Position numbers and translations under genes: made by a program
Source of the DNA: Bradyrhizobium sp. CCGB12
Lineage (GTDB): Bacteria > Pseudomonadota > Alphaproteobacteria > Rhizobiales > Xanthobacteraceae
Direction: 5' to 3'
Assembly (NCBI RefSeq): GCF_024199845.1
Contig: NZ_JANADO010000002.1
Coordinates: forward strand, 186,001 to 250,000
DNA: 64,000 nucleotides
Shown: in pieces, positions 8,577 through 17,809 of the stretch
Numbering within the stretch: position 1 is the first letter of the stretch
How the letters are laid out: every line of letters begins with the position of its first letter
Notes under the pieces: model-generated
Seen by the model: only the letters and a program-made list of their open reading frames with translations
Database searches by the model: none
Told to the model about the DNA's origin: nothing

Positions 8577-9239
8577 ATGAGGCCACGAAATATCAGCGTC
8601 ATGCTTGTCGATGACCACGCAGTTGTGCGTGAGGGATACCATCGGCTTCTTGAAAAACATGAAGGCATTACTGTCGTCGCCGAGGCAGCCGACGCGGCCG
8701 GCGCCTATCAAGCGTACAAGAGCAACAATCCCGATGTTGTGGTGATGGACGTTTCATTGCCGGGTCGCGGCGGCATAGATGCCATTCGACAGATACGTCA
8801 GTGGGATCCAACCGCGCGCCTGCTGGTTTTCACCATGCACTTGAGCGCGACATTCGCTCTCCAGGCCTTCCGGGCGGGTGCAAAGGGCTTTGTCACCAAA
8901 AGTAGCCCGCCCGAATTGCTCGTTAGTGCGGTGTGCGACGTCGCTGCCGGCCGGGTTGCAATTTGCCCCGAGGTCAGTGACGCCATCGCAAGGAGCCGAC
9001 TACAGGACGATGCAAGTATCATTGATACTCTTTCCCCTCGTGAATTCGAGATACTGCGAATGTTACTTGATGGCCGGTCTTCCGAAGAGATAGCCGCCGC
9101 ATTCAATCTCAGCCCAAAGACGGTCTCGAACTATCACTACGCCATCAAATCGAAGCTCGGCGTTTCATCCGACGTTGAGCTCGTGCTTTTTGGCCTGCGA
9201 AGCAGCTTACTAACGCTAGGGAAAGAGCGAAAGCACTAG
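8577..9239 (+). CDS. NarL/FixJ-family response regulator
   Basis: 220 residues. The receiver domain (1-125) has the acidic pair D12-D13, phosphoacceptor D58 in VVVMDVSLPG and Lys108 in GFVTKSS. The LuxR-type helix-turn-helix (about 155-215) includes LSPREFEILRMLLDGRSSEE and LSPKTVSNYHYAIKSKLGV. It should bind DNA as a dimer when phosphorylated. Its natural kinase, immediately upstream, is dead, so it would need another kinase or act unphosphorylated. ATG 8577 fits the family start; GTG 8553 is a possible alternative. Confidence 0.85.
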   Translation: MRPRNISVMLVDDHAVVREGYHRLLEKHEGITVVAEAADAAGAYQAYKSNNPDVVVMDVSLPGRGGIDAIRQIRQWDPTARLLVFTMHLSATFALQAFRAGAKGFVTKSSPPELLVSAVCDVAAGRVAICPEVSDAIARSRLQDDASIIDTLSPREFEILRMLLDGRSSEEIAAAFNLSPKTVSNYHYAIKSKLGVSSDVELVLFGLRSSLLTLGKERKH

Positions 9240-9357
9240 ACAATTTCCGATCTGCCAAACAACTGGCGGGTCAAAAGCTAACATCCGGCGGGCGGGCCGG
9301 AGGTCCGTAAGGTGGACAGAAATGCCTTGCCCAATCCGCTCCCACGGGGACTGCCTC

Positions 9358-9528
9358 TCAAGCGTCTTCTGGCGGCAGCTTCGCTGCCAAGTGGGGCCAG
9401 TTGCGCTCGATGATGCCGCGCAGCTCGAAATCGACTTCGTCGATGGTGGCGAAGTTCTCCAGCTCAAGGCGAAGCGCTTCCAGTTGGTCTGGGTCAAGCA
9501 CACGGCCTCGGTAGATTTCTATGGACAT
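9358..9528 (-). CDS. Small conserved hypothetical protein (56 aa)
   Basis: Minus-strand frame from ATG 9528: MSIEIYRGRVLDPDQLEALR, a central acidic amphipathic stretch, ending NWPHLAAKLPPEDA. The composition is that of a real, small acidic protein and it has no internal stop. I associate it with a conserved Bradyrhizobium family of unknown function. Confidence 0.5.
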   Translation of the reverse strand: MSIEIYRGRVLDPDQLEALRLELENFATIDEVDFELRGIIERNWPHLAAKLPPEDA

Positions 9529-10481
9529 GACGGGTCAGCTAGACAGCCTGACGAGAACCGGCCCATTGCCAACGCGCGCATCGGTCAACGGGCCGTTCCG
9601 GGTGGATGGCGTGAGAGTGTCGCGCCACCGACCGACATCTCAATCTCTTTGTTGGCGACTCGTTCCCGCAACTCAGGACACCGCGACAATCGTCTCACCG
9701 AGGATCCCGGCGACTACGTCTTTGAGCGTTATGTGCGGAAGCCAACTAGTGACGAAGACCGCAGCGAAGTCGATCGCTGCGGCCCACGCCTTGTCAAAAA
9801 ATCCCGGGTGAAAAGGTCTAAGTGGAATATGCAGCCAGCCCCGGTGACGATCACGGTAGACGCGGTGAGATGTTCCCGCGCCAACCTTTGTGAATCGGAA
9901 GTTAAAATGGCTCTGCCGTTCGGTCAACGAAGGGCTCAGTATGAGCGACCCAAGCCGTTCCAGAGCTGGACGTGAGGAGTAGCGCCGGGGGCCGCGAGCG
10001 CGCGTACTCAACTTGCGCGCTGATGGATGTTTCCGCAAAAAAATTCGGCGCGTCGTATCAGGACGTGGCCGGAGATTAAGCGTGCTGCAATATCGGGCGC
10101 GCATTGGGCTGCCCTCGGCCGAGCTAAGACGCCACCAGCAGGCCAACCTGTTGTCCGCGATCCGACTGTTCGTCCTCGACTAGGCATCGTGCCGCGGCAA
10201 TCCAGACTCAGCAGCCGACACCATAGTCATCCAGTGATGGAGCGCGAGCTCTGAGGCGGCCCTGCTGAGAATAGCATCGTGCAGTACCGCGCATTAAACA
10301 TCATATTTAAAATAAGTCGCATTTAAATAAATTAAATGGACAAAAACTTAATATTAATTAGGGGTGCTTGGCGCCGGACGAACGCGTCAAGGACCTCCGA
10401 GAAGCGGTCCCGTCATCCTGCCCCCCTGTTTACGCCCCAAGGATGTAGGGGCCGCTTCTTTGGCAAGTTGCGAGGCGAATC
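9529..10481. other. Long non-coding or decayed stretch
   Basis: No gene recognised. It contains a dispersed repeat (9795-9846). At about 10300-10365 there is a distinctly AT-rich patch unlike the surrounding GC-rich DNA. Confidence 0.4.
9795..9846. repeat. Dispersed repeat, copy 1
   Basis: About 50 bases around CCCGGGTGAAAAGGTCTAAG that recur with roughly 85 percent identity at 18257-18308. Both copies end in AGCCAGCCCCGGT. Neither lies in a recognisable gene. Confidence 0.6.
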
Positions 10482-10583
10482 ATGGGCTTCCTGTCATTGG
10501 GCAATTTATTTTTCATCTCCGCCGCAACAGGCACACTCCTACTGGTTGAGATCGGAGTATTGATCATCGTGGGTGTGATCTGA
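10482..10583 (+). CDS. Possible small hydrophobic peptide (33 aa)
   Basis: ATG 10482 opens MGFLSLGNLFFISAATGTLL and continues hydrophobic to a TGA at 10581, as a single-membrane-span peptide would. The ribosome binding site is weak (GCGAGG 10 bases upstream). It could be chance, or a fragment of a small membrane protein. Confidence 0.22.
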   Translation: MGFLSLGNLFFISAATGTLLLVEIGVLIIVGVI

Positions 10584-10887
10584 GCCACTGAAAGAAGAGG
10601 AACGTAAGGCGTTCTGGAGGTAATTTTAATTTCAGCGCTTCCCTGGCCACCAGACCAAAGGCGGCCTATCGGCCGAGATTTTCGTGGTGCGCAAGGCAAT
10701 GAGGCAGAGGGCCGTCCCTGTAGCTCGGGGCAACCAGCGCATATAGCGCTCCAACTCGTCCTCGCCGGCCGGGGCGTTCCCTCTCTGCCGAATTCACAAA
10801 TTTGAATCCCTCAGGGCTTGCGCAACTGTTTCCCTCACCTCGATCAGCCGCTCTGTGGTTTACCGATTAGGCCGCCGAAAGATTACA

Positions 10888-11139
10888 TCATGTCGCCGCT
10901 GCGAGGAGCCGCACGTAAGTCCCGCTCTCGTGCAACTCGAGCCAACCTTTCCCGATCGCATGCTCGATGCCGGCGCCAAACTCCGCCCGCTCGCTTTGAG
11001 CGCGTAGAGGAAGGGGGCGTTGATCTTCTCGATATGAATTCGGCCGTCTTGGACCGGCTCAGTGCTGGCGGCGAGCTGGACGATCTTGCGGGCTGCGGCT
11101 TCCGGATCTGCGGGGACGGTCGGGCCTGAATTTCGCCAT
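10888..11139 (-). pseudogene. Conserved hypothetical protein, two frameshifts
   Basis: Starts MAKFRPD at 11139. It continues in a second frame as PADPEAAARKIVQLAASTEP and IHIEKINAPFLYALKASG, then in a third as EFGAGIEHAIGKGWLELHES up to a stop at 10888. Two single-base changes therefore disrupt a protein of about 84 residues. The start lies two bases after the stop of the upstream small gene (11142-11324), so they formed an operon. Confidence 0.55.
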
Positions 11140-11141
11140 GT

Positions 11142-11324
11142 CTATCGCTCTTCGGTCGGGTGAACCCTTTTATAGGGCGTAATCTGCCTTGTCTCGGTCA
11201 GCTTGATCATGCGGGCAGGCGGCGCGTAGCGCGGAGTACGGCACGACCGGCATTTGAGCGAAGCATCGGGTTTCCAAGCCGCGTATCCCGGGGCCGGCGG
11301 ATGTCCTTTAGCAAGCACCTGCAT
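11142..11324 (-). CDS. Small Cys-containing hypothetical protein (60 aa)
   Basis: Begins MQVLAKGHPPAPGYAAWKPD; a CRSC pair sits mid-protein and the end is ITPYKRVHPTEER. The frame is clean. Two cysteines alone do not make a zinc finger, so metal binding is only a possibility. It is the upstream member of a two-gene operon whose second gene is broken. Confidence 0.5.
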   Translation of the reverse strand: MQVLAKGHPPAPGYAAWKPDASLKCRSCRTPRYAPPARMIKLTETRQITPYKRVHPTEER

Positions 11325-11395
11325 TCTGGCTTAACGCATGTAAGTGCCTGCATCACCGAAACAGGCTAGGCTCATGTCCAATCGGAGGGTCAACC

Positions 11396-11566
11396 ATGCC
11401 TCACCGAAAATACCGCGAGCTAGAACACCAGTGCCGCGTCCAAGCTGCGATCACGGGCCACAAAGAGACCAAGCAAGAACTCGAAAAATTGGAGCACGAA
11501 TACAAGGTCATTGCTGACTGGTTAGAAGCGCGCCAGCAACCTGCCAGCGAAACGCAGTCCGAATAG
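11396..11566 (+). CDS. Small helical protein (56 aa)
   Basis: MPHRKYRELEHQCRVQAAIT followed by a heptad-like helix, ending QQPASETQSE. GGAGGG lies 6 bases before ATG 11396. The pattern (Tyr/Arg start, a Cys, then ELEKLEHEYK and a loss-prone tail) matches a multi-copy Bradyrhizobium family of short coiled proteins; relatives in this window are at 30373, 30983, 57410 and 57625. Function unknown. Confidence 0.6.
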   Translation: MPHRKYRELEHQCRVQAAITGHKETKQELEKLEHEYKVIADWLEARQQPASETQSE

Positions 11567-11601
11567 CGAGGCTATCGAAGTTGGAGGCCTTCACCGCAAT
11601 T

Positions 11602-11754
11602 ATGAAAGCATGTCCGCGATGGCCGGCGGCAAATCGTGCACGCACGGTAACTAGATCCCAAGTTGCAACTGGGTCGTTCACCTCCGCGATGATGTTTGCC
11701 CACACAGCTTGCCTGATCGCCGTGGAACGGCGGATGGGCGGGGATAATTCGTAA
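11602..11754 (+). CDS. Possible small hypothetical protein (50 aa)
   Basis: An open frame beginning MKACPRWPAANRARTVTRSQ and ending RRMGGDNS. It is read in the same direction 35 bases after the previous gene. Composition is plausible (Thr/Ser/Arg with Met-Phe-Ala-His core), but no family was recognised. Confidence 0.3.
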   Translation: MKACPRWPAANRARTVTRSQVATGSFTSAMMFAHTACLIAVERRMGGDNS

Positions 11755-12440
11755 CCGCTCAAGCGAGGCTCACAGAACTGCCATCGAGGACACCGAACCT
11801 ATCCGCACCAACCATCGCGTGGATTAGCAGCAGAGGCTCGCGGAGCGCCGCGCCCCTTATGGAGCAACAAGAAGGAACAAGAGGTTGCGCAGCCAGCCTC
11901 GTCGCGATTTAATCCGAGCGACAGCGGCTGAGGACTCCATAGTGTGGCATCAAGCATTCCGGTTAAGCGTATGGTTACCGATGGCCCTTGCGCCTGCCGC
12001 CGTCGCACCGGCTGCTGCATACACGGCAAACTCCATCCCCTTGTGGGGGTGCAGCCGAGACGCGCGAAAACGGCAAGACGCCAAAGCCAGACGTAATTCA
12101 ATGCTTCACGAGATCGGTTCAGCGCTCGTCTTGATAGCCGTCACGAGCCTCTATTTCTCGCCTTGGAATGGATCATTGTGGAACCGGTAACAAGCTTTCT
12201 TGCTCAGGCAGGTTGCAATCACTCTACGGTCTCTAGCTGCGGCGTGCGCGGTTGCTTTTGGCGTTGCGGCGCTTGTCTCTCCTCACTAACCATGAAGGGG
12301 CTGCCAACCTCGGCGGGCTCTGCACGTTCTGGCGGAGAGCAGATGCGCTTCCATGGCCGCCAGATCGTCGCTCCCCGGCATCCATCAACCGGTGCCCCGT
12401 CAGTTGCTTAGTTGTGGACAACCTCCTGAGAGACCACACT
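11755..12440. other. No convincing gene
   Basis: Only short hydrophobic frames occur (a 29-residue one at 12101-12190). Nothing resembles a known family. Confidence 0.4.
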
Positions 12441-12625
12441 TAGGCGACCGGATCTGGACTGGCGCTGGCACCAGGCGGCCTCATATCATCCGCATGATGA
12501 GCATCGACCCGGATGCCCATTCTGGTCCCCGAGCTCGACCACATGCACTGGGCGCTCGAGATGTCGTGCATGGCAGGTGCGGGGGAACGGATTCTGAACG
12601 CCGTGCCACTCACCGAAATCAAGCG
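12441..12625 (+). pseudogene. PolX-type DNA polymerase, PHP-domain tail fragment
   Basis: Read across frames: LDWRWHQAA, MSIDPDAHS, PELDHMHWALEMS, ILNAVPLTEIKRY. This is the C-terminal end of the PHP phosphoesterase domain of PolX (DNA polymerase beta-type/3'-5' exonuclease), where S-I-N-P-D-A-H-S is the metal-site signature. The rest of the polymerase is missing. A second fragment covering the same end lies on the minus strand at 37325-37590. Confidence 0.6.
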
Positions 12626-12913
12626 TTATCGGCGACCTGGACCAAATATGAGGTGGCCTCGGGTAAGTTGATCGCTTGGGACTTTTAGCCGGCAGTTGGA
12701 ATTGAAGCGTGATGGTACGCTCAATCGGACGCGCTCGCCAACGGCAGACTTCTCACACTAGATCCGCGATCCGATCTGAGAGTCGAATATGAGCGGTGGG
12801 GCATCTTCCTCGAACGGGAGCCACCGAAATGGCTCGCGCGGTACTGCACCCGTTGCACCAGCGAGCAGCGACAAGCTGGGATGATGTAGTGCTTAGGGCA
12901 GCCGGCCGTCTCT

Positions 12914-12938
12914 GGAACCCGGTAAGTTCTTGACCGTT
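12914..12938 (+). promoter_or_regulatory. EcfG-type general-stress promoter
   Basis: GGAAC at 12914-12918, 16 bases, CGTT at 12935-12938. This is an exact match to the alphaproteobacterial general-stress sigma factor consensus. It sits about 35 bases before the iron permease pseudogene. Confidence 0.7.
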
Positions 12939-12971
12939 AAGTGGCGAGACAGCGAAATTCTGAGAGGGAAA

Positions 12972-13433
12972 GTGGTGCATCGTCGGGAGCCGCATGCTGA
13001 ACTGTCGTCAACCTCGCGGTTCTTCAGTGAACTCGCCAACCGGACCTCTATCGCGGCTGGTCGGGCCTCTACGTTCCTTTTGGCCGCCGGCGTCGTGGTC
13101 GTCTAAGCGATCAGTGGGCCACTGTTCAAGTTCTCGGACACCTGGCAACTGGTCATCAACACCGGTACTACGATCGTCACCTTCTTGATGGTTTTCCTCA
13201 TTCAAAATTCGCAAAACCGGGACAGCGCTGCAATACAGGTCAAACTTGATGAATTGATCCGCGCTGGCGCTGCGCGCAATTCAATGGTTGGTATCGAGCA
13301 CCTCAGCGATGAGGAGATCGAAGAGTTGCGGAAAAAATGCGAAGCGCGTGCTTCCGCCGAGCGGCCTGGTAAGCTGACGGTCGAAGAAGCTGATCACGCT
13401 GCGCGCCAAGCAGCCGAGCGCGTAGCAAGCTAA
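12972..13433 (+). pseudogene. Low-affinity iron permease family, nonsense codon
   Basis: The frame reads RFFSELANRTSIAAGRASTF LLAAGVVVV, then TAA at 13104-13106, then [20 protein letters not shown] and the second membrane segment, ending in an acidic-basic tail ([20 protein letters not shown]). These small two-helix proteins are annotated as low-affinity iron permeases and are often stress-induced. The stop falls within or just after the first membrane helix, so only a fragment could be made unless translation restarts at TTG 13185 or ATG 13188. The promoter is intact. Confidence 0.7.
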
Positions 13434-13468
13434 CAACTATCGCATCAGTAGGAGGACTCGCAGCTCGA

Positions 13469-14632
13469 GTGGCCAAGATGTCCGATCCAGTAAAGCGAGG
13501 CGCGTCAAGCAAGCGTCCACTCGAGCGAAAAGAGGGTTCGTCAAAAGAGTTAGAGAGAAAACCGCTGCCTTTGGACGCTGCCGCGCGACTGAAGGGCAGA
13601 GTCGTGCTTGCCCTGGTGCTAGTCGCGCTTGCATTATGGACCGCTGCTGGCTTTCTGCCATCGCTGATTTGGGCGACCATTCTTGCCGTGTCGCTATGGC
13701 CGCTCTACATCAAGTTTGCGATGCGCTTTGCATCAGGCTCCTCTGGCCTGGCCGCGTTCATCTTTACCACCATCGTGGCACTCGTGCTGTTTACGCCGAT
13801 GGCGCTTGCCGTCTACCAGATCGCACAGCAGGGTGACGTCCTCGTCAGCTGGTTGAAAAGGGCGCGCGAGAGCGGGATTGAAGTGCCCGACTGGATTGCC
13901 CGAGTGCCGATTGCGGCCGAAAGTCTGCAGCACTGGTGGCGCGCTAACCTTTCAGATCCAGAAGCTGCGACCGCTTGGCTACAAAGCATCAATGCGGACA
14001 ATGCTTCCGATCTTTTTAGAACCTTTGGCGGGCAGCTAATTCACCGGCTATTTTTCCTCCTGTTTTCGCTTTTTGCTCTATTCGTCCTGCTCCGCAATGG
14101 TCGCGCGGTTGCCAATCGCGTCTTACAAACTTGCGACCGACTTCTCGGAGAACCCGGGGAGGGTCTAATCGAAAGGATGGTCGATGCCATCCGCGGAACG
14201 GTGAACGGCACGGTGTTGGTTGCTGTGGGTGAGGGACTTTTGATTGGGGTCGGCTATCTCGTCGCGGAAGTTCCGAATGCAGTGATGTTCACGGTTCTGA
14301 CAACGGCATTTGCAATGCTCCCGTTTGGCGCTTGGCTGGCCTTTACCGCCGCTGCCCTGGTCCTGGTCACCGACGGCGGCAGTGGATTAGCAGCCGCAGG
14401 CGTATTCTTTTGGGGCGCGATCGTTATGCTAACGGGAGATCATCTTGTGTGGCCGATCTTAGTAGGCGGCTCAGCGCGGCTCCCATTTCTTCTTGCCTTT
14501 GTCGGCATTTTTGGAGGACTTGCTGCCTTCGGACTTATCGGTTTGTTTTTGGGGCCGGTCATCATGGCGGCATTGTTGACTGTGTGGCGCGAATGGGTAT
14601 TTCGACCCGTTGTCAACGAGAAGACCAGCTGA
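13469..14632 (+). CDS. AI-2E family transporter (PerM-like)
   Basis: 387 residues from GTG 13469, or 384 from ATG 13478. After a charged N-terminus there are paired membrane helices at about 48-95, a long soluble loop (about 110-190, rich in Trp and charged residues), then five or six helices to residue ~375. The helix block ends in the family's typical GLFLGPVIMAALLTVWREW. Members of this family are predicted permeases; the AI-2 substrate is not proven for most. It follows the iron permease pseudogene by 35 bases, so both may share the stress promoter at 12914. Confidence 0.8.
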   Translation: MAKMSDPVKRGASSKRPLERKEGSSKELERKPLPLDAAARLKGRVVLALVLVALALWTAAGFLPSLIWATILAVSLWPLYIKFAMRFASGSSGLAAFIFTTIVALVLFTPMALAVYQIAQQGDVLVSWLKRARESGIEVPDWIARVPIAAESLQHWWRANLSDPEAATAWLQSINADNASDLFRTFGGQLIHRLFFLLFSLFALFVLLRNGRAVANRVLQTCDRLLGEPGEGLIERMVDAIRGTVNGTVLVAVGEGLLIGVGYLVAEVPNAVMFTVLTTAFAMLPFGAWLAFTAAALVLVTDGGSGLAAAGVFFWGAIVMLTGDHLVWPILVGGSARLPFLLAFVGIFGGLAAFGLIGLFLGPVIMAALLTVWREWVFRPVVNEKTS

Positions 14633-15404
14633 GCCACCGAACGCGAGCTACTCAGACAGCCGCCAGCCTAAAGCCTTTCTGGTCTTAGCAGCGTCGCGAG
14701 GTGGACTAAGCGCCTCAGGTCTCGCCTCCGTCATCCGGCATTTCGGCTGGTGGCCCAAGACTGACGGTGACGTCAGTCCCGGAACTCGCGGGGCCGGCTT
14801 GACATCAATTGCGAGATCCGGTGACTTGTGCATACCGCGGACACGTGCTGTCGGCCGCATGAACAAGTTGACGCGCGATCTCGTCCATCAGGTCGTCATG
14901 GAGCACTGACCACACTTCTTACAATTTTACGAGCGCGATAATAAGCATGGGGCGCCGCGCCATGTCTCCGACGCGGATAATCACATTCTGGATGGAACGG
15001 ACAGACAGTGGTAGCGCGCGTCGTCAACAAGCGGTAGCGCACTGCTGATCGAAGGTTATCGCATCGACTGACATCAGAGCTTCCAAATCAGAGCGGCACG
15101 CGAGTGATAAAGAACGCGCGGCGAGCAACCTCCGCGGGCTGAGAGAGGCGTCTGGTCAATAACAACCCAATGTGGCGGCCGGATAGCGTACAATCTCCGA
15201 GTGTCGTCTACTGGTCTCTTAGCGGATCAACCGGCCCTCGAAAACCTCGTTTCAGCTAATGACTACGCTGCGATCGATGTGATTCGCACGGGAAGCCAGC
15301 GCGCCGAGTATCGCGGCGCAAATCCAAAAACTTCTAAGCATTGAGCGGCCCCGAGTTCGATGACCGCTAATAGCCTGATTGAAGCGCAATGAATGTCGGC
15401 CTCG
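14633..15404. other. Long stretch without a recognised gene
   Basis: No family resemblance on either strand. One minus-strand frame (about 15252-15341) encodes a signal-peptide-like MLRSFWICAAILGALASRA but is only 29 residues long. Confidence 0.4.
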
Positions 15405-15446
15405 GGGCCAATAGGTGACATTTAAGGGCCAATAGGGGACATTCAC
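15405..15446. repeat. Two tandem 21-base repeats
   Basis: Unit GGGCCAATAGGTGACATTTA at 15405 is followed directly by GGGCCAATAGGGGACATTCA at 15426 (about 18 of 21 identical). Related GGCCAATAG(C/G)GGACATT motifs are, from general knowledge, scattered between Bradyrhizobium genes. They may also be terminal repeats of a lost insertion sequence. Confidence 0.55.
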
Positions 15447-15488
15447 CGAATGTCTTTTGTCAGCCAACTCGACTTAGGAGTACCCCTG

Positions 15489-16229
15489 ATGTCGCCAATG
15501 GGATGGGAGGCACTCGGGCAGTGGGGTGAAGACGTAGCTCGCGTCGAGCCACTGGCCGGCGGGGTCGCCAACGATGTGTGGAGCGTGCGCGTTCAAGGGT
15601 ACCTCGCCGTCGCTCGTCTCGGTGCGAGGAGCGATGCTGATCTCCTGTGGGAGACCGAGCTCCTCAAACAGCTCGACCGTGGAGGTCTGACCGTGCCGGT
15701 GCCGATCCCGACGACTGACGGCCGGCTGTTCGCGGACGGTCTGGTGGTGATGACATACGTGGAGGGCGGACCGCCAGAGACGGAGGCCGACTGGCGTCGC
15801 GTGGCCGACATGCTCCGCCGGCTGCATCGGTTGACAGCGGGGTGGCCGCAGCGTCCGGGCTGGCGATCGTCGACTGACCTCCTGCACACCGAAACTGGGA
15901 CGAGGATCAACCTCGGCGCGATGCCACCTGAGGGCGTTGCTCGATGCCGAGCCGCGTGGGCGCGGCTCGTCGGACGCCAGACCTGCGTCGTCCACGGCGA
16001 CCCCAACCCGCGCAACATCCGCATGACCGCAGATCGGGTCGGGCTGATCGACTGGGACGAGTCGCATGTTGACGTCCCCGATCTCGACCTGGTGCTGCCC
16101 CACAACGCCGCCGGTCTCGATGGCGGCGCGCACGACATCGCCGCGCAAGCGTCGGCCGCATGGGAAGCCGCCATCTGCTGGGACGACGCGTTCGCGATCA
16201 AGCGGCTTGCCCAAGTTCGAGCGGTCTGA
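15489..16229 (+). CDS. Aminoglycoside phosphotransferase (APH)-family protein
   Basis: 246 residues from ATG 15489 (MSPMGWEALGQWGEDVARVE), with GGAG-type spacing upstream. Kinase-fold marks are LAGGVANDVWSVRV (nucleotide loop), HGDPNPRNIRM (catalytic Asp and Asn) and GLIDWDESHVDVPDLDLV (metal-binding Asp). The family phosphorylates aminoglycosides, homoserine, choline and other small alcohols; the substrate cannot be told here. It is very GC-rich and lies between a repeat pair and an IS5 remnant, which suggests recent acquisition. The frame is intact. Confidence 0.75.
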   Translation: MSPMGWEALGQWGEDVARVEPLAGGVANDVWSVRVQGYLAVARLGARSDADLLWETELLKQLDRGGLTVPVPIPTTDGRLFADGLVVMTYVEGGPPETEADWRRVADMLRRLHRLTAGWPQRPGWRSSTDLLHTETGTRINLGAMPPEGVARCRAAWARLVGRQTCVVHGDPNPRNIRMTADRVGLIDWDESHVDVPDLDLVLPHNAAGLDGGAHDIAAQASAAWEAAICWDDAFAIKRLAQVRAV

Positions 16230-16331
16230 GCAGCTGCAGCAGCTCGACAGCGCCGGGTCCTGGACCGGGCCGGGAGAAATTGCGCTGGGCCCGACCCCCG
16301 TGATTCAAAGTCCCAACTGGGGGCTCGAATC

Positions 16332-17075
16332 ATGTGCTACGAACTCGCCGATCATGAATGGACTGCCATTAAGCCGATGCTGCCACTAGCGCGTGGCATT
16401 CCTCGGGTCAACGACCGAGGTGTGCTCAATGGCATTTGCTGGGTCTTGCGATCCGGAGCACCCTGGCGTGATCTGCCCGAGCCGTCTGGTCCGTACACTA
16501 CATGCTACAACCGTTTTGCCCGCTGGCGGAGGGCAGGTGCCTGGGGCCGCATCACGAGGAGCTTGCCGCTGCTCATGATACCGCCGTCGATCGACACCTC
16601 CATCGTCCGTGTTCATCAGCATGGAGCCTACATCACAAGGAACCAGCGCCAATCGATGGGACGCCAGCGGCCGCCTGACGAGCAAAATTCATGCGCTGGT
16701 CGACAACATGGTCTGCCGGTACGGCTGGCGCTGAGCCCCGGTCAGGCCCATAACGTTCGACTTGCCGGAAAACTGCTGTCTCGTCTGAAATCCGGGTCAA
16801 TGCTGCTTGCCGACCGTGGCTATGACGCGGACTGGATCAGGGAGCTTGCCATGAAGAAGGGCGCGTGGGCTAACATCCCGCCGAAAAGCAACGGCAGCGA
16901 TCCAATCTGTTTCAGCCCCTATTTTACCGCGCTCGCGACCGGGTCGAGCGGTTCTTCAACAGGATCAAACAATGTCGTCGGGTGGCAACGCGCTACGACA
17001 GGCTTGCTGCCAACTATCTTGCGTTCGCTCAGCTCGCGTCAATCAGGCTATGGCTCCACCTTAATGAGTCCGCGT
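16332..17075 (+). mobile_element. IS5-type transposase remnant
   Basis: Starts MCYELADHEWTAIKPMLPLA, the IS5/DUF4096 N-terminus, followed by GVLNGICWVLRSGAPWRDLP. The DDE domain is split by at least three frameshifts: IDTSIVRVHQHGAY, SPGQAHNVRLAGKLLSRLKS, LLADRGYDADWIRELAMKKG, and in another frame VATRYDRLAANYLAFAQLAS with a C-terminus near 17075. It cannot make an active transposase. It ends abruptly next to an N-terminally truncated outer membrane protein, so the insertion probably cut that gene. No clear terminal inverted repeats were found. Confidence 0.8.
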
Positions 17076-17108
17076 CCTGGCCGCCCGGCCGTACACCAGG
17101 CTCCGCCG

Positions 17109-17723
17109 ATGTTCGCCACCATCTACGACTGGAGTGGCTTCTACATCGGCATCAACGGTGGCTGGGGCTCTTCCCGTACTTGCGCAGACATCGTGGCGGT
17201 CGGGGTTGTACCGGGCGTGCCAGCTGCGGCTGAGGGGTGCCACGACGCGACCGGGGGCACGGTTGGTGGCCATCGGTTATCGCTGGCAATCAGCCAACTG
17301 GGTCTTCGGCGTTGAAGGCCAAGGCAACTGGGCCGATTTCACCAGCCACGCTTAACGAAAATCGCACCCGCACCGACTCGTTTGGTTTGATCACCGGCCA
17401 AGTGGGTTATGCTTGGAACAATGTCCTCCTCTACGTCAAGGGCGGTGCGGCGGTAGTTGGCAATCGCTTCGACACCCCATATTGGGCCTGGCTTTGTTGG
17501 TGCCGGTACGCTTCTGGCTTCAGCACGTGACACTCGCTGGGGAGGTACGGTCGGTGCTGGCATCGAGTTTGGCTTCGCTCCGAATTGGTCCGTTGGCTTC
17601 GCTATCGATATCTTCCTGGACCACCATGATAGCGTTTTCACCGTGCCGGGTGGAGGTGTTTTCGGAACCGCTCGTATCGGACAGGATGTCGACCTAGCTC
17701 TATGAACTACCGTTTTGGTGATT
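17109..17723 (+). pseudogene. Outer membrane beta-barrel protein (Omp25/31-like), truncated and frameshifted
   Basis: Pieces in order: IYDWSGFYIGINGGWGSS, GYRWQSANWVFGVEGQGNWA, FGLITGQVGYAWNNVLLYVK, TRWGGTVGAGIEFGFAPNWS, and a final NYRFG. These are the alternating beta-strands of the porin-like surface antigens abundant in Bradyrhizobium. The signal peptide and first strand are gone, replaced by the IS5 remnant, and at least two frameshifts separate the pieces. Confidence 0.75.
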
Positions 17724-17770
17724 TAGTGGTCCGCTCGTCGCGAAGTACTGAGCCATTAAGAGAACAAGGA

Positions 17771-17795
17771 CCGGCTCAAAGAGCCGGCCTTATTG
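17771..17795 (+). terminator. Rho-independent terminator
   Basis: CCGGCTC, AAA, GAGCCGG (17771-17787) followed by CCTTATTG. It lies 48 bases after the end of the outer-membrane-protein relic and probably ended that transcript. Confidence 0.6.
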
Positions 17796-17809
17796 TTGGG
17801 GACCTCTAA

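Noticed and set aside
10300..10365. AT-rich patch as a possible replication or transfer origin
   Set aside because: No iterons, no inverted repeats and no replication gene nearby; base composition alone is not enough.
12101..12190. A 29-codon hydrophobic frame (MLHEIGSALVLIAVTSLYFS)
   Set aside because: Too short, no ribosome binding site and no relatives recognised; kept only as a note.
15474..16333. Two long minus-strand frames
   Set aside because: Both lie antisense to the phosphotransferase gene, which has catalytic motifs in the plus frame.
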